Assembly: GCA_963760405.1 (NCBI GenBank)
Contig: CAVXCV010000005.1
Location: 186,001 to 250,000, forward strand
Length of the DNA: 64,000 bases
Direction: 5' to 3'
Source of the DNA: RYN-230 sp963760405
Lineage (GTDB): Bacteria > Actinomycetota > Actinomycetes > Streptosporangiales > Streptosporangiaceae
The translations under genes were made by a program, and so were the position numbers. Each line of letters begins with the position of its first letter. The stretch's first letter is position 1. This document shows positions 7,069-15,488 of this stretch, piece after piece. Below the pieces are notes generated by a model that was not told the DNA's origin, did no database searches, and saw only the letters and a list, made by a program, of their open reading frames with translations.

Positions 7069-9966
7069 ATGCTGTTCCGGATCCTCGGGCCCGTGCAAGT
7101 CCGGGCGAGCGGTGAGTGGAGTGACCTTTCGGCACCGAAGTGGCGCACGGTGCTGGCTGTGCTCCTGTTGAACAGTGGTCACGTCGTGTCCACAGATCAG
7201 CTCATCACCGAGCTGTGGCCGGGGGAGCCGCCCGCCAAGGCGGCCAATTCCGTCGCCGTGTACGTGCACAGGCTGCGCAAGCTCATCGGCGACACTGACG
7301 GCCGGGTCCTGGTCACGCACTCACCCGGGTACATGCTGCTGGCCGGGGCGGACGATGTGGATATGCAACGGTTTGGCCGGCTGTCCACTGAAGGCCGGAC
7401 CGCACTGTCCGCCGGGGATGCTGAGCGGGCGGCAACGCTGCTCAGTGAGGCCCTCGGCCTGTGGCGCGGCAGCCGGGCGCTGTCCGATGTGCCGCCGTCG
7501 GCGCTGATCACCGCCGAGGCCAGCCGTCTGGAGGAAGCCCGGGTCGAAGCGCTCGAACTGCGGATCCAGGCCGACCTCGGCTGCGGGCGGGACACCCAGG
7601 TGGTCGGTGAGCTGCACCGGCTGCTCATCGACTACCCGATGCGCGAGGGCATGTGGGCGCTGCTGATGCGCGCGCTGGCCCGGGCCGGCCGGCAGGCTGA
7701 GGCGCTGGAGGCCTACGCCCAGGCACGTGAGGTGATCGCCGATGAACTCGGGGTGGATCCCAGTACCGAGCTGCAGCAGCTCTACCAGCAGATCCTGGCG
7801 GCGGACGTGCGCGGCGAGCCAGCCACGGCCGCGGCGGACTCGCCATTTTCCGCGGTCACCGGGCCGCCGCCAGTAGCCACGGAGCCGTCCGCGGTCCCGG
7901 CTGCCCAGCCGCTGCCCCTGGTGGCCCAGCTGCCCGCGGACATCGGCGACTTCACCGGCCGGGCCGAGCACGTGCAGAACCTGCGCCAGCTGCTGGGCGC
8001 CTCGCGCCGGGAGGACAGTCCCGGCGCGGTGGTCGTGGCCGCGGTCATCGGGGCGGGTGGCCTGGGCAAGACCACGCTGGCCGTGCACGCGGCGCACCTG
8101 CTACGCAGCCAGTTCCCGGATGGGCAGCTGTACGCCAAGCTGCTGGGCGCGTCGGGGCACCCCATCCCGCCCGCGGATGTGCTGGCCCGCTTCCTGCGGG
8201 ACCTGGGCATGGACCCGGAGCGCATCCCGGCGGGCGAGGAGGAGCGCGCGGCGGCCTACCGGAGCCGGCTGACCGACCGGCGGGTCCTGATCGTCCTCGA
8301 TGACGCGAAGGACGCCGCCCAGATCCGGCCGCTGCTGCCCGGCTCGGCGGCCTGCGCGGTCCTGGTCACCACCCGCAACCGCATGCCGGACCTGGCCGGC
8401 AGCCGCTTCGTCGACCTGGATGTGCTCGATCCCGCTGAGGCCAGGGCCATGTTCGCCGGGATCATCGGGCCGGACCGGGCCGAGGCGGATCCCGCCGCCA
8501 CCGATGAAGTGCTCGGCGCCTGCGCGGGCCTGCCGCTGGCCATCCGGATCGCCGGGGCCCGGCTGGCCGCCCGGGGCAGCTGGACCGTGCGCAACCTGGC
8601 CAAGCGGCTGTCGGACGTGCGCCGGCGGCTGGACGAGCTGAAGACCGGGGACCTCGCCGTGCGGGCGTGCTTCGAGGTGAGCTTCACCAGCCTGCCCCCG
8701 CGGATAGGGCCGGACGGCGCCGCCGCGGATCGCGTCGATCCGGCCCATGCCTTCCGCCTGCTGGGACTGTGGCAGGGCCAGTCCATCGGGCTGCCCGCCG
8801 CCGCCGCCCTGATCGGCCAGCCCGAGGACGCGGTCGCGGACGCCCTCGAGGTCCTGGTGGATGCCCAGCTGCTGCAGGAACCAGCCCCCGACCGGTACCG
8901 CTTCCACGACCTGCTGCGGGCCTACGCGGCCGAGCGGGCCCAGGCCGAGGAGCCAGCGCAGGAGCGGGACGCCGCGGCCCGCCGGGTCCTCGGCTGGTAC
9001 CTGCACACGGTGATCGCGATGGCCGGGGTGATCTCACCGCACCGCTATGAGATCTCCGCTGGGGACCTCGAGCCCGGCTTGGCGCCGCTGAGCTTCTCGA
9101 CGGTGGACGAGGCCCTCGACTGGTGCGAGCCGGAACGGACCAACCTGGTCGCCGCGACCCGGCAGGCGGCTGCGCTCGGCCTGTACGACATCGCCTGGAA
9201 GCTGCCGGTCGCGGCGCTCAGTTTCTTCAACCGGCGGACCTACTTCGAGGAGTGGCTGGCCACTCACCGGGTGGCGCTGGACGGCGCGCGCCGGGCTGGG
9301 GACCGGCGGGCCGAGGCCTGGGTCCTGAACAACCTGGGCATGGCATACGCCCGGCAGGGCCAGGAGGAGGAAGGCGTCGGTTATTTCCGTCAGGCCATCG
9401 ATATCCGCCGCGAGATTGGTGACCGGCGGGGAGAGGCGCAGGCAGTCAACAACCTTGCCTACGCGAGCCTCGGGCTGAAGCGTTTCGATGAGGCCCTGGA
9501 GTGGCTGCACCTCGCACTGGACCTGCAGCGTCAGGTCGGTAACCGGTTCGGCGAGGGCATCGCGCTGAATAACCTTGGTGAGGCCTTTCTCGAGCTCGGC
9601 CAGGCCGATGAGGCGGTCGGCTGGCTGGGCCAGGCGCTGGCCGTCTACCGCGAGATCGGGGCCGGGAGTGCCGAGGGTGACACGCTGAATAACCTCGGCA
9701 AAGCAAATGCGGCGCGGGGCCAGCTGGCCGAGGCCCTGGATTACCTGCGCCAGGCGGAGGAGACGCATCACGACGTCGGTGACCGTTTCGGCGAAGCGAG
9801 TGACCTGGCCTATGCCGGTGAGGTCCACTCCTCGGCTGGTCACGCGGACGAGGCGAAGCAAGCCCTGAGCCGGGCGCTGGAGATCTTCGAGGCGCTGGGC
9901 AACGAGGCACAGGCCCGCGAGGTCAGCAGCCGGATCCGTGCGCTGAACGGTGGCCCTGCGGTTTGA
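7069..9966 (+). CDS. AfsR/SARP-family regulator with NB-ARC and TPR domains
   Basis: A 965-aa transcriptional regulator. Domains in order: winged-helix trans_reg_C (about 1-95, LSAPKWRTVLAVLLL, SYxxRLR-like VYVHRLRKLIG); BTAD (about 100-245, ending VIADELGVDPSTELQQLYQQIL); NB-ARC/STAND ATPase (P-loop GAGGLGKTTLAVHAAH at about 328-343, Walker B RVLIVLDDA at about 404); then at least five TPR units in the C-terminal third (LNNLGMAYARQG, VNNLAYASLGL, LNNLGEAFLELG). ATG 7069 is preferred over the adjacent TTG 7066, with ACGGGG upstream. Such proteins often activate secondary metabolism, but the neighbours here are housekeeping genes. The target is unknown. Confidence 0.92.
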   Translation: MLFRILGPVQVRASGEWSDLSAPKWRTVLAVLLLNSGHVVSTDQLITELWPGEPPAKAANSVAVYVHRLRKLIGDTDGRVLVTHSPGYMLLAGADDVDMQRFGRLSTEGRTALSAGDAERAATLLSEALGLWRGSRALSDVPPSALITAEASRLEEARVEALELRIQADLGCGRDTQVVGELHRLLIDYPMREGMWALLMRALARAGRQAEALEAYAQAREVIADELGVDPSTELQQLYQQILAADVRGEPATAAADSPFSAVTGPPPVATEPSAVPAAQPLPLVAQLPADIGDFTGRAEHVQNLRQLLGASRREDSPGAVVVAAVIGAGGLGKTTLAVHAAHLLRSQFPDGQLYAKLLGASGHPIPPADVLARFLRDLGMDPERIPAGEEERAAAYRSRLTDRRVLIVLDDAKDAAQIRPLLPGSAACAVLVTTRNRMPDLAGSRFVDLDVLDPAEARAMFAGIIGPDRAEADPAATDEVLGACAGLPLAIRIAGARLAARGSWTVRNLAKRLSDVRRRLDELKTGDLAVRACFEVSFTSLPPRIGPDGAAADRVDPAHAFRLLGLWQGQSIGLPAAAALIGQPEDAVADALEVLVDAQLLQEPAPDRYRFHDLLRAYAAERAQAEEPAQERDAAARRVLGWYLHTVIAMAGVISPHRYEISAGDLEPGLAPLSFSTVDEALDWCEPERTNLVAATRQAAALGLYDIAWKLPVAALSFFNRRTYFEEWLATHRVALDGARRAGDRRAEAWVLNNLGMAYARQGQEEEGVGYFRQAIDIRREIGDRRGEAQAVNNLAYASLGLKRFDEALEWLHLALDLQRQVGNRFGEGIALNNLGEAFLELGQADEAVGWLGQALAVYREIGAGSAEGDTLNNLGKANAARGQLAEALDYLRQAEETHHDVGDRFGEASDLAYAGEVHSSAGHADEAKQALSRALEIFEALGNEAQAREVSSRIRALNGGPAV

Positions 9967-10158
9967 CGCCGTGGCCCGGCGCCCCGGTTGGCGCCGCGAT
10001 TTGACGAAGGCTTTGCTTAGGCAAGCCTTCTCTGGCTCGGCAGCCAGAATATGTCCGGTATCTGGGCCAACGTCGGGTCTGCCAATCTCGCTAGGATTCA
10101 CGACGTTAAGTTCTGTTTCGTTCGTCCTGGCCCGGGGGTCAGGCAGAGGAGGACGACG

Positions 10159-10488
10159 ATGGCAATGTCAGACGGCGTGGATCCGAACACCTACCAGGAA
10201 GATGACCCGGCTGAGAAGCCCGCCACCTACCAGGAGGACCAGCCGGCCGCCAGGGCGCAGCCCGCCACCTACCAGGAGGCGCAGCCGGCCCGTCAGGGGC
10301 GCAGCCCGCGACCTACCAGGAGGCGCAGCCCGCCACGTACCAGGAGGCGCAGCCCGCCACGTACCAGGAGGCGCAGCCCGCCACGTATCAGGAGGCGCAG
10401 CCCGCGACCTACCAGGAAGATGACCCGGCCGCGCAGCCGGATACCTACCAGGAGGATGTGCCGGAAAGCGGCTCCTAACACCAGGTAA
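10159..10488 (+). CDS. Small tandem-repeat protein (TYQE repeats), frame slipped
   Basis: A perfect AGGAGG lies 7 bases before ATG 10159. The protein starts MAMSDGVDPNTYQEDDPAEKPATYQED and goes into PATYQEA repeats. At about 10291-10299 the frame slips, and the literal frame continues as Arg/Ser/Pro-rich RRRSPPRT repeats to 10488. Adding one base restores QPATYQEA units and a fitting end, QPDTYQEDVPESGS with stop at 10476-10478. The restored protein is about 106 aa, acidic, and has no signal or membrane segment. Function is unknown. A terminator follows at 10517. Confidence 0.55.
   Translation: MAMSDGVDPNTYQEDDPAEKPATYQEDQPAARAQPATYQEAQPARQGRSPRPTRRRSPPRTRRRSPPRTRRRSPPRIRRRSPRPTRKMTRPRSRIPTRRMCRKAAPNTR
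10299..10418 (+). repeat. Five 24-bp tandem repeats
   Basis: The unit GCGCAGCCCGCCACGTACCA plus GGAG repeats five times with one to three changes per copy (10299, 10323, 10347, 10371, 10395). In one frame it encodes AQPATYQE, in another RRRSPPRT. The 24-base period preserves whatever frame enters it. Confidence 0.85.
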
Positions 10489-10516
10489 ACGGCACCACGC
10501 GGGGGTGCTGCCGAGT

Positions 10517-10550
10517 TCCGGGCCAGGCGGCGTTGGCTGCCTGGCCCGGA
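10517..10550 (+). terminator. Perfect 12-bp hairpin terminator
   Basis: TCCGGGCCAGGC (10517-10528) pairs perfectly with GCCTGGCCCGGA (10539-10550) around a 10-base loop, followed by CCTGTCTTAT. It ends the small repeat gene about 30 bases after its stop and separates it from rplY. The remaining bases to 10787 are the rplY leader, with no other gene seen. Confidence 0.75.
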
Positions 10551-10787
10551 CCTGTCTTATGCCTCAGCGGGCCGTTCGGCGTAATCCGCTGCGCCCTGGC
10601 CAGCCTCCTGAAGGGACAACCAGCCCGGACACGAACGGCCTCTCTCCTGGGCTAGGATGGCAAAGCGCGCTCTGTGCGCGCGTTGGCTGGCTACGCTGCC
10701 TCCCGGCTCGCCGGACGGGCAGGCCCGGAGCAGGGCGCCGCGATGGCTGGGCCGTCCACTCTTGTCCGCCGTAGAAGGAGTAGTACC

Positions 10788-11450
10788 GTGCCCGAGGTCC
10801 GTATCGCCGCAGAGCCGCGCACCGAGTTCGGTAAGGGCCCCGCCCGCCGGACACGGCGGGACGGCCGGGTGCCCGCCGTGCTGTATGGCCACGGTACCGA
10901 CACCCGGCACATCACCCTCCCCGGCCACGAAGTGATGATGGCGCTGAAGACCGCCAACGTGCTGATCCGGCTGGATGGCCTGCCGGGCGGGAACCAGCTG
11001 GTGCTGCCCAAGGCGGTGCAGCGGAACCCGATCAAGGGCTCAGTCGAGCATGTGGACCTGATCCTGGTCCGCCGCGGGGAGAAGGTCACCGTGGAGATCG
11101 CGGTCCAGGTCACCGGTGAGGTGTACCCCGGCGGCCTGCTCGACCAGCAGCTGATGACGATCCCGGTCGAGGCCGAGGCCACGAACATCCCGACCGGGAT
11201 CGAGGTCAGCGTGGAGGACATGCAGGTCGGCACCGATGTGCATGCGGGCGACCTGCAGCTGCCCGCGGGCTCGACCCTGGCGGTCGACCCCGAGGTGCTG
11301 GTGCTACACGTCATCCCCGCCCCCACGGCCGAGCAGCTGGAAGCCGCGACCGAGACGCCGGAGACCGCCGCCGCCGCCGCTTCGGCCGAGCCGGCCCCGG
11401 TGCCAGAGGCCGGCGAGGAGCAGGGCAGCAGCCCGGCGTCCGAAGAGTAG
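10788..11450 (+). CDS. rplY: Large ribosomal subunit protein L25 (CTC type)
   Basis: L25 binds 5S rRNA; the CTC type has an added C-terminal beta domain and belongs to the general-stress group in some bacteria. The protein is 220 aa. The L25 core is EPRTEFGKGPARRTRRDGRVPAVLYGHG; the CTC domain includes GEVYPGGLLDQQLMTIPVEAEATNIP. An Ala/Glu-rich tail ends in PASEE. GTG 10788 follows AAGGAG by 7 bases; the upstream extension is not family-like. It precedes pth, as in other actinomycetes. Confidence 0.95.
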   Translation: MPEVRIAAEPRTEFGKGPARRTRRDGRVPAVLYGHGTDTRHITLPGHEVMMALKTANVLIRLDGLPGGNQLVLPKAVQRNPIKGSVEHVDLILVRRGEKVTVEIAVQVTGEVYPGGLLDQQLMTIPVEAEATNIPTGIEVSVEDMQVGTDVHAGDLQLPAGSTLAVDPEVLVLHVIPAPTAEQLEAATETPETAAAAASAEPAPVPEAGEEQGSSPASEE

Positions 11451-11630
11451 ACAGGTCGCTGGCGCTCCGTGCGGGCGCAGCGAGATGCGGCCCCGGGCGA
11501 CCGCCCGGCCAGGTCCGCGTGGCTGCACCGGCTGCCGGGCCAGGGCCGGTGGCGTCAGCACGCGGGCCCGGGTCACGGCGCGGGTCAACTAGGCACGGGC
11601 CGGGAGAGCGCTGGGCTGGGCGGTACCGAC

Positions 11631-12227
11631 ATGGCGGATGAACGATGGCTCATCGCCGGGCTCGGCAATCCCGGGCCCGGTTACGCCGGCCACCGGCACA
11701 ACGTCGGCGTCATGGTGGCCGACGAGCTGGCCCGGCGGGCCGGGAGCAGCTTCCGGCGGGGCCGGTTCCGGGCCAGCGCGGCCGACGGGCGGCTGGCCGG
11801 GGTGCCGGTGACCCTGGCCAAGCCGCTCAGCTTCATGAACGACTCCGGCGGCCCGGTCGCCGGGCTGCGTGGTTACTACCACCTTGACCCTGCACAGGTC
11901 GTGGTCATCCACGATGAGCTGGACCTGCCGTTCGGCACGATCCGGCTCAAGCTCGGCGGCGGCGACAACGGCCATAACGGGCTGCGCTCGATCACGGCCG
12001 CGCTCGGCACGCGGGACTACTACCGGGTGCGGGTGGGCATCGGCCGGCCGCCCGGGCGGATGGACCCGGCCGCGTTCGTGCTGCGCGATTTCACCGCCGC
12101 AGAGCGCAAGGAACTGCCGTTCGTCCTCGACCGGGCGGCCGACGCCACCGAAGCCCTGCTGGCCAGAGGGCTCGCCGCGGCGCAGAACGCGTTCCACCCG
12201 GACGGCCTGCCGGGTGCTGCGCCGTGA
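11631..12227 (+). CDS. pth: Peptidyl-tRNA hydrolase
   Basis: Pth releases peptides from prematurely dropped peptidyl-tRNA. The protein is 198 aa. Hallmarks are IAGLGNPGPGYAGHRHNVGVMV with the catalytic His of HRHNVG, KPLSFMNDSG, VVIHDELDLPFGTIRLKLGGGDNGHNGLRSI, and YYRVRVGIGRPPGRMDPAAFVL. ATG 11631 gives the usual N-terminus MADERWLIAGLGNPG. The 180 bases between rplY and pth hold a small GC hairpin near 11493-11508. Confidence 0.95.
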   Translation: MADERWLIAGLGNPGPGYAGHRHNVGVMVADELARRAGSSFRRGRFRASAADGRLAGVPVTLAKPLSFMNDSGGPVAGLRGYYHLDPAQVVVIHDELDLPFGTIRLKLGGGDNGHNGLRSITAALGTRDYYRVRVGIGRPPGRMDPAAFVLRDFTAAERKELPFVLDRAADATEALLARGLAAAQNAFHPDGLPGAAP

Positions 12228-12294
12228 TGGGCTGGCACCCGTCCCGGACTGAACTCGCCCGGCGAAGCGGGAGAATTTCCGCCGCTATCACTGC

Positions 12295-12314
12295 GTGCCC
12301 CGGGCCCGGGGCAC
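12295..12314. promoter_or_regulatory. Perfect 20-bp palindrome ahead of rmlA
   Basis: GTGCCCCGGG-CCCGGGGCAC is an uninterrupted palindrome ending 13 bases before the rmlA start. It has no loop, so an operator is more natural than a terminator, though it could also end pth transcripts. Confidence 0.45.
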
Positions 12315-12327
12315 TAGTTTCGCTGCC

Positions 12328-13395
12328 ATGAAGGCCCTGGTCCTGTCGGGGGGTGCGGGTACGCGGCTGCGGCCGATCACGCACACCTCGGCCAAGCAAC
12401 TGCTTCCCGTCGCCAACAAGCCTGTCCTGTTCTATGGCCTGGAGGCCATCCGGGACGCAGGCGTCACCGAGGTCGGCCTGGTCGTCGGCGATACAGCGCC
12501 CGCGATCCAGGAGGCCGTCGGCGACGGCTCGGCGTTCGGGCTCGAGGTGACCTACATCCGGCAGGAAGCGCCGCTCGGGCTGGCCCACGCGGTCCTGGTG
12601 GCCGGGGAGTTCCTCGGCGACGACGACTTCGTCATGTACCTCGGTGACAACTTTATCGTGGGCGGGATCTCCCCCATCGTGCAGGAGTTCCGCGCCGCCC
12701 GGCCGGACGCGCAGATCATGCTGACCCAGGTGGCTGACCCGCGCGACTTCGGGGTGGCAGAGCTCGACCCGGCCGGCCGGGTGATCGGCCTGGAGGAAAA
12801 GCCGCAGCAGCCGAAGAGCGATCTCGCGCTGGTCGGCGTCTACCTGTTCACGCCCTGCATCCACGAGGCGGTGCGGAGCCTCAAACCCTCCTGGCGCGGC
12901 GAGCTGGAGATCACCGAGGCGATCCAGTGGCTGCTCGACCATGGCCACCAGGTGGCCTCCACCACTATCTCCGGGTACTGGAAGGACACCGGCAACGTCG
13001 CTGACATGCTCGAAGTCAACCGGCTGGTGCTGGAGACCGTGGAACCGCGGCAGCACGGGGTGGTGCAGCCGGGCTGTGAGCTCATTGGCCGGGTGGTGAT
13101 CGAGAGCGGGGCCGAGGTCAGCGCGTCCCGGATCGTGGGCCCGGTCATCATCGGCGCGGGCACCCGGGTGGCCGACTCCTACATCGGCCCCTTCACCTCC
13201 GTGGCGGAGGACTGCACGATCACCGGCAGCGAGATCGAGTACTCCATCGTGCTGCGCGGCGCGTCGATCAGCGGGGTCCGGCGGATCGAGGCGTCCATCA
13301 TCGGCCGCGACGTGGAGGTAACCCCGGCGCCCCGGGTCCCCAACGCGCACCGGCTGATCCTCGGCGACCACAGCAAAGTGCAGATCAGCTCGTGA
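12328..13395 (+). CDS. rmlA: Glucose-1-phosphate thymidylyltransferase (long RmlA type)
   Basis: Makes dTDP-glucose, the entry point to dTDP-rhamnose. At 355 aa it is the longer form with a C-terminal left-handed beta-helix, as in StrD-like enzymes of actinomycetes. Signatures: MKALVLSGGAGTRLRPITHTSAKQLLPVANKP, YLGDNF, VGVYLF, and EITEAIQWL with GYWKDTG. ATG 12328 gives the standard start. The polysaccharide locus begins here, with rmlD 43 bases on. Confidence 0.93.
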   Translation: MKALVLSGGAGTRLRPITHTSAKQLLPVANKPVLFYGLEAIRDAGVTEVGLVVGDTAPAIQEAVGDGSAFGLEVTYIRQEAPLGLAHAVLVAGEFLGDDDFVMYLGDNFIVGGISPIVQEFRAARPDAQIMLTQVADPRDFGVAELDPAGRVIGLEEKPQQPKSDLALVGVYLFTPCIHEAVRSLKPSWRGELEITEAIQWLLDHGHQVASTTISGYWKDTGNVADMLEVNRLVLETVEPRQHGVVQPGCELIGRVVIESGAEVSASRIVGPVIIGAGTRVADSYIGPFTSVAEDCTITGSEIEYSIVLRGASISGVRRIEASIIGRDVEVTPAPRVPNAHRLILGDHSKVQISS

Positions 13396-13438
13396 CGGGG
13401 CAGGTGGCCGGCCTGGGCGCCGGGCGGGGGCGGCGGCG

Positions 13439-14332
13439 GTGAGCGGCTGGCTCATCACTGGCGCGGCCGGGATGCTCGGCCAGGACCTGGTCCGCGTGGC
13501 CGGGCTCAGCGGCGAGCCGGTGACCGGGCTGTCCCGGGCTGAGCTGGACATCACCGACGCTGCGGCGGTCGCCGCGGCGCTGGACCGCTGGCGGCCCGCG
13601 GTGGTGGTGAACTGCGCGGCCTGGACCGGGGTGGACGCCGCGGAAACCCAGGAGGCGGCCGCGCTCCGGGTCAACGGCCACGGGGCCGCCGTGCTGGCGG
13701 CCCGCTGCGCGGCGCGTGCCGCGGCCCTGGTCCAGCTGTCCACCGACTACGTGTTCGCCGGGGACGGCCAGGAGCCGTACGCCGAGGACGGCGTCCCTGC
13801 GCCGCGCACCGCCTATGGCCGGACCAAGCTGGCCGGCGAGCAGGCCGTGCTGGGCCAGCCGGGCCTGGCCGGCTATGTGGTCCGTACTGCCTGGCTGTAC
13901 GGCGCGCACGGGGCGAACTTCGCCGCCACCATGATCAGGAAGGAACGCGCGGGCGCGGAGGTCAGCGTCGTGGACGATCAGCACGGTCAGCCCACCTGGA
14001 CGATGGATGTGGCCGGCCGGATCGTCGCGCTGATCCAGTCCGCGGCCCCGGCCGGGGTGTACCACGCGACGAGTTCCGGGGCCACCACCTGGTTCGGGTT
14101 CGCCCAGGAGGTGTTCCGGCTGCTCGGCGCGGACCCGGCCCGGGTCAGCCCGACGGGCAGCGCCGACCTGGCCCGGCCCGCGCCGCGGCCCGGCTACAGC
14201 GTGCTGGGCCACGCCCGGTGGCAGGCGGCAGGCCTGGCGCCGATCGGCGACTGGCGCCAGGCGCTGCGCCAGGCGCTGCCCAGCCTGGCCGCTGCGGTCA
14301 ACGCCAGCAGCGTGAACGCCGCCCCGGCCTAG
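13439..14332 (+). CDS. rmlD: dTDP-4-dehydrorhamnose reductase
   Basis: Last step of dTDP-L-rhamnose synthesis, NAD(P)H dependent. This short-chain dehydrogenase has 297 aa. Visible are the nucleotide loop ITGAAGMLGQDL (6-17), ELDITD, VVNCAAWTGVDAAE, STDYVFAG and the catalytic YGRTK. The C-terminal APRPGYSVLGHARWQAAGLAPIGDW matches family ends. GTG 13439 has a GGCGG-rich upstream. It converges on rmlC through a repeat/terminator region. Confidence 0.93.
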   Translation: MSGWLITGAAGMLGQDLVRVAGLSGEPVTGLSRAELDITDAAAVAAALDRWRPAVVVNCAAWTGVDAAETQEAAALRVNGHGAAVLAARCAARAAALVQLSTDYVFAGDGQEPYAEDGVPAPRTAYGRTKLAGEQAVLGQPGLAGYVVRTAWLYGAHGANFAATMIRKERAGAEVSVVDDQHGQPTWTMDVAGRIVALIQSAAPAGVYHATSSGATTWFGFAQEVFRLLGADPARVSPTGSADLARPAPRPGYSVLGHARWQAAGLAPIGDWRQALRQALPSLAAAVNASSVNAAPA

Positions 14333-14337
14333 CCTTC

Positions 14338-14515
14338 GCCGGTGAGGGGGGTGCGCCGGAGGCGTGTCCCTGCCGAGCCGGCGACTCGCGGGGGGTGCGG
14401 GGGGTCGTCCCCCCGGGCCAGCACGGCCGGTGAGGGGGGGTGCGCCGGAGGCGTGTCCCTGCCGGGCCGGCGACTCGCGGGGGGGTGCGGGGGGTCGTCC
14501 CCCCGGGCTAACACC
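14338..14515. repeat. 88-bp tandem duplication with terminator-like hairpins between rmlD and rmlC
   Basis: Two nearly identical 88-bp units (14338-14425 and 14426 to about 14513) lie head to tail between the convergent rmlD and rmlC genes. Each ends in GGGGGG-TCGT-CCCCCC, a compact GC hairpin. The second unit runs into the last codons and stop of rmlC. It probably works as a doubled bidirectional terminator. The unit may be a dispersed genomic repeat. Confidence 0.85.
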
Positions 14516-15101
14516 GCCGCTGCGCCGCGTGCGCCATGCAGGCGGCGTAGTCCGGGAGCAGCCCGGCCGCCTGGGCCTTGGCCAGCGACGGCGCGGCCGC
14601 GTCCTTGTCCGACAGCACCGGCTGGATATCCGCTGGCCAGCTGATGCCGAGGTCAGGATCGAGAGGGTGCACGCCGTGCTCACGGCCCGGGGCATACGGG
14701 GTGGAGCACAGGTACACCACCGTGGCGCTGCCGGTCAGGGCCATGAACGCGTGCCCGAGGCCTTCGGACAGCAGCAGCGCGCGGCGGCTCTCCTCGTCCA
14801 GCCGGACCGCCTCCCAGCGGCCGAACCCGGGCGAGCCGACCCGGAGGTCCACGGCCACGTCGAGGATCGCGCCGCTGATGCAGCTGACGTACTTGGCCTG
14901 GCCGGGCGGCACGTCCGCGAAGTGGATGCCGCGCAGCACGCCGCGGCGCGACACCGAGCAGTTTGCCTGGGCGATGTCCATCGGGAAGCCAAGCACGTCA
15001 GCCAGCTCGCCCGCCTGGAACCACTCCAGGAAGCTGCCCCGGCTGTCCGCGTGGATGCGCGGGGTGAAAGCCCAGGCACCGTCGATGCTGAGCGCGTCCA
15101 T
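14508..15101 (-). CDS. rmlC: dTDP-4-dehydrorhamnose 3,5-epimerase
   Basis: RmlC epimerises C3 and C5 of dTDP-4-keto-6-deoxyglucose. The protein is 197 aa with a cupin fold. It shows GAWAFTPRIHADSRGSFLEWF, QANCSVSRRGVLRGIHF with the catalytic His, the substrate-binding DVAVDLRVGSPGFGRW and GLGHAFMAL. It is transcribed leftward, opposite rmlA and rmlD. No rmlB (4,6-dehydratase) is visible, so that step is encoded elsewhere or shared. Confidence 0.93.
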   Translation of the reverse strand: MDALSIDGAWAFTPRIHADSRGSFLEWFQAGELADVLGFPMDIAQANCSVSRRGVLRGIHFADVPPGQAKYVSCISGAILDVAVDLRVGSPGFGRWEAVRLDEESRRALLLSEGLGHAFMALTGSATVVYLCSTPYAPGREHGVHPLDPDLGISWPADIQPVLSDKDAAAPSLAKAQAAGLLPDYAACMAHAAQRRC

Positions 15102-15419
15102 GATCAGCTCCTCTGCCCGGCTCCGGTGTGCGTTCCGTGTCTACCAGGTCAGCCCCGGGCCAGCAGGGAAGACCCGCAGACCAAGCCGCTGAACAGGGGA
15201 AATACGCACAGCGCGGACATAGGCCGGGATGAGCTGATATATAACAAAACGGTAACTGCGGCCCGGCCAGGTCATCGCTCCTGCTGGGCTAGGCGTCCTA
15301 GTCGATAGTTTCGCGCTCTTTGCGCGTTTGCTGCCTCGATGCCACGCGCGGGAGACCGTCTTTCGGGAAACCGTGTCCATCCTTGGCGGGCGGGGCCACT
15401 CACGGAGGCTGGATTGTAC
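15102..15419. other. Divergent promoter region of rmlC and the toroid gene
   Basis: About 320 bases without a gene. It contains a locally AT-rich patch around 15233-15255 (GATATATAACAAAACGGTAA), a plausible rightward promoter, and ACGGAGG at 15402-15408 before a short leader frame. No hairpin stands out. Confidence 0.4.
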
Positions 15420-15488
15420 ATGGTCATGGCTCGCGTTGCTGGTCGCCGCCTGGCTTGCCGGGGCTTGCCCGCGGTGGCGGGTAAGTGA
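15420..15488 (+). CDS. Possible 22-residue leader peptide
   Basis: ATG 15420 opens MVMARVAGRRLACRGLPAVAGK, preceded by GGAGG at 15403-15407. Its TGA (15486-15488) overlaps the GTG of the next gene, so it could couple translation. It is basic and short, and nothing else supports it. Confidence 0.3.
   Translation: MVMARVAGRRLACRGLPAVAGK

Noticed and set aside
10007..10029. Possible iron box (TTAGGCAAGCCTT) ahead of the TYQE gene
   Set aside because: Only the left half fits the IdeR/DmdR pattern; the AAGGCTT/AAGCCTT inverted repeat is more simply a small hairpin after the AfsR-type gene.
10299..10418. CRISPR-like repeat array
   Set aside because: The 24-bp units are contiguous without spacers, lie in a coding frame, and no cas genes are present. 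No CRISPR array was seen anywhere in the window.
10159..10488. Repeat protein as a graspetide-type precursor
   Set aside because: The T..E/D repeats are suggestive, but no ATP-grasp ligase, protease or exporter gene lies nearby.
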